Assembly: GCA_964361075.1 (NCBI GenBank)
Contig: CAYHZL010000138.1
Location: 1 to 9,517, forward strand
Direction of reading: 5' to 3'
DNA from: CAYHZL01 sp964361075
GTDB taxonomy: Bacteria; Bacteroidota; Ignavibacteria; UBA10030; UBA8401
Length of the DNA stretch: 9,517 nucleotides
The notes beneath the pieces were generated by a model that was given only the letters and a program-made list of their open reading frames with translations, searched no databases and had not been told where the DNA came from. The position numbers and the translations under genes are program-made. This document shows positions 4,775 through 9,517 of the stretch, piece after piece; positions within the stretch are counted from its first letter, which is position 1, and every line of letters begins with the position of its first letter.

Positions 4775-7159
4775 ATGCACACTTCACCGGTACTGCGCAC
4801 AGCAATAGTCCTTCTTGCTCTATCTTTTACTTTTACAACTCAATTGCTACATGCACAAGTTAATAATTATATCCGTTCCATTGTACCGGCACGTTCTACA
4901 GAAAGAACGGCGCTGCAAATTTCTGCTGAACTTACTAAAGTGAACGAGATAACACGTGCAACATTACACTATCGCCAGTTCGGTCAATCGGAGTTTCGCA
5001 CAATTGAAATGCAGCTATTGCGCGATTCAGCAACGAGTAGTATTCCCGGAAGTGAAGTAGCGCCGCCTTTTATGGAAGTATTTGTTTCGATTGAGACACG
5101 AGCCGGTGTAATTGAAACATTTCCGTTTGAAAATCCACGCACATTGCCGACGCGTATAATTATTGACGCACGTTCTACGAAAGAGAACGAACTCATCATC
5201 ATGAGTCCTGAAGAAGGCGATCGCGTTGCTCCTTCCGACATGTACATCTCGCTTTCATTTGTGTACGCAAGTGATGCAATTAATAAAAAGAAAACAAGAA
5301 TATTTTTCGGCACGACTGATATTTCCAAATACGCTGTCTTAATGGGCGATATCATGGTCGTATCGCCGGATGCGCTTCCAAAAAATATTGCGATGGGACA
5401 GCATTCGTTGAAAGTACAAGTGTTCGATACAACCGGCGCACTGTACCATTCTACAAGCAGATCATTTTCTGTTGTTACGGAGAAACAAGCCGAAGAACAA
5501 CAAACCGCATTTCAATATTATGGTAACGCACAAGCACAATCACGAAATGAAAACATTAAGGGAGCGCAACGAACATACAACCGGCTCGATTCACGCGCGT
5601 ATGCGTCGTACGGAATTTTAAAAACGAATGCATTGCTCTCGCTGACATCGGAAGAACAGCCGGAGAATCAGCCGCAAAATCGTTACAACTTCGGATTGGA
5701 TGCGCGGTATGCAAGAATCGGAATCGGTGATGCGTATCCCCGTATGCCTTCGCTTATTTTAGATGGAAGACGCGTGCGTGGTGTTACCGGCGATTTGCTG
5801 CTCGGCGCATTTAATGTGAACGCCTCATCAGGCGAAATTATTCGTGAAGTTCGAGATTCTGTTCCGCGTACATTGCGACGCACACTTACTGCCGTTCGCC
5901 CGAGTTTTGGCAAGGGAGAAAATTTTCAATGGGGCTTCACATACTTGAAAGCGAAAGATGAGTTCGATAAAAATCCCCCCGTTGTTGTAAAGCCGCAAGA
6001 AAATGTTGTATTGGGTTCTGATTTGTTAATCGCGTTCGATGACAGAAGAATCGAATTCGCATCGCAAGCATCATTCAGTTTAAACAATATTGATATTTCT
6101 GTTCCTGAATTTACCGTCGATAGTATTGATGCTGCCATCGCACGCAAAACAATTGCAAAATCCGACGGAGATAATTTGAAAAAATTTCTTCCGTATGTTA
6201 CAAAACTTATTACGCTCAACGAAAATTTAGTGCCGATCAATCCTATCGGACTTACATCGCTCGTCTACGAAACTGCGTTCTCCGTTAATTACTTCGGAAA
6301 TTATTTGAAGGGATCGTACATGTTTCATGGTAAAGATTATTCTTCGTCGGGTGCGACATCCATTCGAAAAGATATTAAAGGATATAATGTTACCGACCGT
6401 CTGCGCCTCTTTGGCAATACATTATTCCTGACCGGCACATTTGAGAATTTACAAAACAATACATCCGGCTACGAAATTTCGACAACAACATATAAAACAA
6501 TGAACACGTCTGTTTCATTATTTCCATCGAGCACGCTGCCAAACATTACCATCGGCTATGTTGTAAATCAAAACACCAACACTGTCAACCCGTTGGATAC
6601 TAATCAACAGCTTGCACAACGTGCCATTGATGAAGAAACAAAACGCTACTTTGTTCAAATGAGTTACGATTTTTCTCTTTGGGGCAGACACAATACAACA
6701 TTGAGTGTTGACATTGCAAACAAAGATGATAGAACACCGAAAAATCAAGATATCAAAAGTATGAACGGCTTCTTGCTCATCAATACCACACACACGTTTC
6801 CATTAGAAAGCACTGTCGGATTATCGTTGAGCAAAAATACTATCCCGCAATTAAAAATAGATAGCTCAAGTGGAACTCCTCTGGCAAAATTAGTGCTCGA
6901 GCCACTTGATTATTCAACGATTACACTGAACGCGCGGTACAAACTTTACAAAGATATTCTCAAACTCTCTGCAACATTTGCCCCTACCTTTGGTGATTTT
7001 GAACGAACGATGATTGAATCATCATTGCAATATTCTTTTGCACAAAATCAGGCGCTTGTTTTACAAGCACAATTTATTGCAAACAAAGCATCGAAAATTT
7101 CAACACAAGAAAATACAAACGATTCATTCATCAGTTTGCTGTATCGAATCGATTTTTAA
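4775..7159 (+). CDS. Outer-membrane beta-barrel protein with N-terminal Ig-like domains
   Basis: I place the start at ATG 4775 because it gives a textbook signal peptide: MHTSPVLR, a hydrophobic run, then a cut after LLHA (residue 27). The frame is open further up, with ATG at 4736 and 4724 and TTG at 4685, but no start has a visible Shine-Dalgarno sequence. The product has 794 residues. Residues about 30-132 form a domain similar to the C-terminus of the FecR protein. Residues about 135-245 form a second Ig-like domain (LIIMSPEEGDRVAPSD to GQHSLKVQVFDTTG to SRSFSVVT). From about 250 onward the sequence alternates short aromatic and polar strands and turns, as expected of a large barrel, with DGRRVRG at 330-336. 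It ends in YRIDF, a terminal-Phe strand typical of barrel insertion signals. There is no TonB box or plug visible. The specific function is unknown; it probably anchors the module in the outer membrane. The cyclase gene starts 51 bp downstream. Confidence 0.85.
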   Translation: MHTSPVLRTAIVLLALSFTFTTQLLHAQVNNYIRSIVPARSTERTALQISAELTKVNEITRATLHYRQFGQSEFRTIEMQLLRDSATSSIPGSEVAPPFMEVFVSIETRAGVIETFPFENPRTLPTRIIIDARSTKENELIIMSPEEGDRVAPSDMYISLSFVYASDAINKKKTRIFFGTTDISKYAVLMGDIMVVSPDALPKNIAMGQHSLKVQVFDTTGALYHSTSRSFSVVTEKQAEEQQTAFQYYGNAQAQSRNENIKGAQRTYNRLDSRAYASYGILKTNALLSLTSEEQPENQPQNRYNFGLDARYARIGIGDAYPRMPSLILDGRRVRGVTGDLLLGAFNVNASSGEIIREVRDSVPRTLRRTLTAVRPSFGKGENFQWGFTYLKAKDEFDKNPPVVVKPQENVVLGSDLLIAFDDRRIEFASQASFSLNNIDISVPEFTVDSIDAAIARKTIAKSDGDNLKKFLPYVTKLITLNENLVPINPIGLTSLVYETAFSVNYFGNYLKGSYMFHGKDYSSSGATSIRKDIKGYNVTDRLRLFGNTLFLTGTFENLQNNTSGYEISTTTYKTMNTSVSLFPSSTLPNITIGYVVNQNTNTVNPLDTNQQLAQRAIDEETKRYFVQMSYDFSLWGRHNTTLSVDIANKDDRTPKNQDIKSMNGFLLINTTHTFPLESTVGLSLSKNTIPQLKIDSSSGTPLAKLVLEPLDYSTITLNARYKLYKDILKLSATFAPTFGDFERTMIESSLQYSFAQNQALVLQAQFIANKASKISTQENTNDSFISLLYRIDF

Positions 7160-7174
7160 TCTGCTCACAAAGTG

Positions 7175-7210
7175 TCCCAAAGGGATCCCTTCGGGAATGG
7201 CTTCGCTCAC
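7175..7210. repeat. 11-nt palindrome family (copy 3) between barrel and cyclase genes
   Basis: TCCCAAAGGGA (7175-7185) and TCCCTTCGGGA (7186-7196) are adjacent palindromes, followed by A and then TGGCTTCGCTCAC, which ends right at the ATG at 7211. The array fills most of the 51-bp gap between the barrel stop and the cyclase start, and would form one or two small hairpins in the mRNA just before the start codon. Confidence 0.65.
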
Positions 7211-9415
7211 ATGAAAAAAATTTCTGCCGCTCAACTTCGCACATGGGGTGCTTATGTTGTGCTCAGTTGCAGCATTGCGTTCCTGGTGCTCGTCTTTGTC
7301 CACGATGCTTTGTATCCGTTCGGTGTATTCGACCGGCTTTCGCTTTCCTACATTGATAAATTATTTATCCACCGCGGTCCTCTTCCCTATGCAAAAGATT
7401 CGCTCGATGTTATTATTGTAACAATTTCCGATAAGACCGAAGCAACAGTACCCGAACGTTTTCCTTTTCCCCGAAGCTACTACGCCAAAGCAATCCGCAA
7501 TTTAAATAAAGCCGGTGTTCGCGCCATCGGATTAGACTTGACCTTTGAACAACCCGATACAAAAAATCCAAACAATGATGACGATTTATTTCGCACCATA
7601 CAAGAATGCAAAAATGTTGTCGTGGCAGGAAAAACGGATATTAGTATAGACGAAGCAACTATTCACAGACAAGAAGAAAATTTCCATTCTATTTTTTATG
7701 CTGCCGATAGCTCTGTTGGAAGTGTGTTTGTGCCGAACGATGTGGATGGTATTTTTCGCCGCTACATGCCGTTCGCAAAAATGCCGGAACAAGAACGCTA
7801 CATACCGTCATTTGCATTTGCTCTCTATAATAAATACATGCGCTATCCTTCAACCATGATAACGTTAATTGACGACACGAGTTTTGTTTTTCCAAACAAT
7901 CACGTTCCGAAGTTTGATGACGTTTCTATGCTGGTGAATTATTATGGATTTGCTTCGAAAACTTTTCGACGTGTTGATCTTGCCGATGTCTTAGACGATC
8001 ATTCATTCACAACAAAAGAAGAACAAGAACTCGGTATCGAATTGAATGTGTTCGACGATCCCGATATTGGGTTGCTGCACGACAATGTATTCAAAAATAA
8101 AATTGCACTTCTCGGTCCGTACTTTTCTGAATCCAAAGACTTATTTAATGTGCCGTTAACCGAAGAAGATGCAAGCGACAGAAACCAAATATACGGTGTG
8201 GAGTTGCACGCGAATGCATTGCAAACATTACTGCATCAGAATTACCTGCGAAAACTTTCACTGCCGGTGGAAAGCGCCTACATCATTGTTGTGTCGCTGC
8301 TTACTTTTATTGTCGTCTCCTCGCTGAAACAAATCAAAACACGGTTCGGGTTTCTGTTCGAAATTGCAGCGTTGCTGTTTTCGGGAGGAATAATATTTTC
8401 CATTATTACTCTTGCTGAATATTTTTTCACACATCGAAATATTGTCCTTCCGATTATCTCGCCAATTTTTGCTGTGGGTGGAAATTATCTCGGCAGTGCG
8501 GTCTATCAATATCTTGTCGAACGAAAACAAAAATCAATGATCAAAGGAATGTTCAGCCAGTATCTCAATCCGAATGTTGTCAACGAACTCATCGCGCATC
8601 CGGAAAAACTGCGGCTTGGCGGCGAGAAAAAAGAATTGACAGTATTCTTCAGCGATATTGCCGGCTTCACTTCATTTTCAGAACGTCTCGATCCGGAAGC
8701 GCTTGTGCTGCTGCTGAATGAATATCTCAGTGCGATGAGCGATATTATCGTACGCAATCGCGGCACATTAGATAAATACGAAGGCGATGCAATCATGGCA
8801 TTCTGGGGAGCGCCGTTGGAACTTGCGAACGGCGCATTCGATGCGTGCACTGCGGCGGTTGAAATGCAGGAAAAGCTTTCTGAGATTCGCGCGCGATGGA
8901 AAAGCGAAGGAAAGCCCGATGTGTTTGTTCGTATGGGATTGAATACCGGCAGTATGGTCGTCGGTAATATGGGCGGCGCAGGAAAATTTGATTACACAGT
9001 GATCGGCGATAGCGTGAATCTTGGTTCGCGCTTAGAAGGAGCGAACAAACAGTACGGCACATACATTATGATGAGTGAGCGCACACAAGAATTAGTGAAG
9101 GATTCGTTTGTGTATCGTGAATTAGATTTGCTTGTGGTAAAAGGAAAAACGCAGCCGATAAAAGTTTTTGAATTGATTGGAAAATCCGACGGATCGATTC
9201 CCAAAGAGAAAACAGCGCTTCTCGAATACTACAACAAAGCGCTGCTCTTATATCGTGAGAGAAAGTTTGCAGAAGCGCTCGCAGAATTTTCGGAAGCATT
9301 AAAAATTGATCCGCTTGATGGTCCGAGCAATGTGTATCTCCAGCGCACGCGATATTTTTCTATCGCACCGCCCCCTGCAGAATGGAATGGCGTGTTTGAG
9401 TTGAAGACGAAATAG
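7211..9415 (+). CDS. CHASE2-domain class III adenylate cyclase with C-terminal TPR-like tail
   Basis: The predicted reaction is ATP to cAMP, made in the cytoplasm in response to a periplasmic signal. I prefer ATG 7211 (MKKISAAQL) over GTG 7172, since the extra 13 residues would be translated repeat. The product has 734 residues. One membrane helix (about 13-32) is followed by a periplasmic CHASE2 sensor (about 45-340, with FPFPRSYYAKAI and AGVRAIGLDLTFEQPD). Three helices (about 350-435) then lead to the cyclase domain. The two metal-binding aspartates are Asp482 in FFSDIAGF and Asp526 in DKYEGDAIMAFWG. Lys522 and Thr596 (in DYTVIGD) fill the usual base-recognition positions and favour ATP over GTP; Asn603 and Arg607 in VNLGSRLE are the catalytic pair. 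Thr at the second base position fits the class IIIb pattern. Residues about 660-710 (YYNKALLLYRERKFAEALAEFSEALKIDP) look like one or two TPR units. All key residues are present, so it should be active. Confidence 0.95.
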   Translation: MKKISAAQLRTWGAYVVLSCSIAFLVLVFVHDALYPFGVFDRLSLSYIDKLFIHRGPLPYAKDSLDVIIVTISDKTEATVPERFPFPRSYYAKAIRNLNKAGVRAIGLDLTFEQPDTKNPNNDDDLFRTIQECKNVVVAGKTDISIDEATIHRQEENFHSIFYAADSSVGSVFVPNDVDGIFRRYMPFAKMPEQERYIPSFAFALYNKYMRYPSTMITLIDDTSFVFPNNHVPKFDDVSMLVNYYGFASKTFRRVDLADVLDDHSFTTKEEQELGIELNVFDDPDIGLLHDNVFKNKIALLGPYFSESKDLFNVPLTEEDASDRNQIYGVELHANALQTLLHQNYLRKLSLPVESAYIIVVSLLTFIVVSSLKQIKTRFGFLFEIAALLFSGGIIFSIITLAEYFFTHRNIVLPIISPIFAVGGNYLGSAVYQYLVERKQKSMIKGMFSQYLNPNVVNELIAHPEKLRLGGEKKELTVFFSDIAGFTSFSERLDPEALVLLLNEYLSAMSDIIVRNRGTLDKYEGDAIMAFWGAPLELANGAFDACTAAVEMQEKLSEIRARWKSEGKPDVFVRMGLNTGSMVVGNMGGAGKFDYTVIGDSVNLGSRLEGANKQYGTYIMMSERTQELVKDSFVYRELDLLVVKGKTQPIKVFELIGKSDGSIPKEKTALLEYYNKALLLYRERKFAEALAEFSEALKIDPLDGPSNVYLQRTRYFSIAPPPAEWNGVFELKTK

Positions 9416-9517
9416 ATTCTCACCGCTTTGTGGCTTTGTGGTAATTTTTTGTAACTGCTCAACGTTATTATTGATTCAACTAATCCCTCCGCCAAAAAGA
9501 CGGCGGACTTACAGCCT
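9416..9517. other. Gene-free tail with direct repeat and small hairpin
   Basis: No gene is visible here. CTTTGTGG occurs twice in tandem near 9425-9440, followed by a short T run, but no stem strong enough for a confident terminator. Near the end, TCCGCC (9488-9493) pairs with GGCGGA (9502-9507), possibly the start of another dispersed repeat cut off by the window edge. Confidence 0.4.

Noticed and set aside
1..9517. CRISPR array, tRNA or rRNA genes
   Set aside because: No regularly spaced direct repeats, and no cloverleaf or rRNA signature, could be seen on either strand.

Overview
The window (about 40% GC by eye) looks like chromosomal DNA from the Bacteroidota/Chlorobiota-type lineages (Ignavibacteria or Kapabacteria-like). 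This is inferred from the protein style (FecR domain, Ig-like plus beta-barrel outer-membrane protein, CHASE2 cyclase) and from the many short palindromic intergenic repeats. No rRNA, tRNA or CRISPR is visible, so the taxon is not proven. All convincing genes are on the + strand.

Layout. Positions 1-219 hold repeat sequence and a roughly 49-residue ORF that resembles a small antitoxin. Positions 217-348 are a 132-bp hairpin repeat. rseP (397-1758) encodes a complete site-2 intramembrane protease. The 387-bp gap after it carries a terminal-inverted-repeat element flanked by a 17-bp direct repeat, a possible displaced terminator and a second hairpin repeat. Next come a secreted protein of unknown function (2146-3294) and a secreted FecR-domain protein (3360-4451), probably co-transcribed. 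A second terminal-inverted-repeat element and a clear intrinsic terminator follow (4467-4670). The last pair, an outer-membrane beta-barrel protein (about 4775-7159) and a CHASE2 adenylate cyclase with a C-terminal TPR-like tail (7211-9415), is separated by only 51 bp. The final 102 bp hold no gene, only repeat-like sequence and a small hairpin.

How it may work together. The last four genes look like one envelope-signalling module: two exported proteins, a barrel with an exported Ig-like front end, and an inner-membrane cyclase whose CHASE2 sensor faces the periplasm. The C-terminal domain of the FecR protein and the N-terminal domain of the barrel protein are recognisably similar, which supports a physical or evolutionary link. 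The output would be cAMP in the cytoplasm. The signal, and whether the proteins touch, is inference.

The other theme is repeats. At least four unrelated palindromic families lie in the gaps, several directly against stop codons or between a gene and its terminator.
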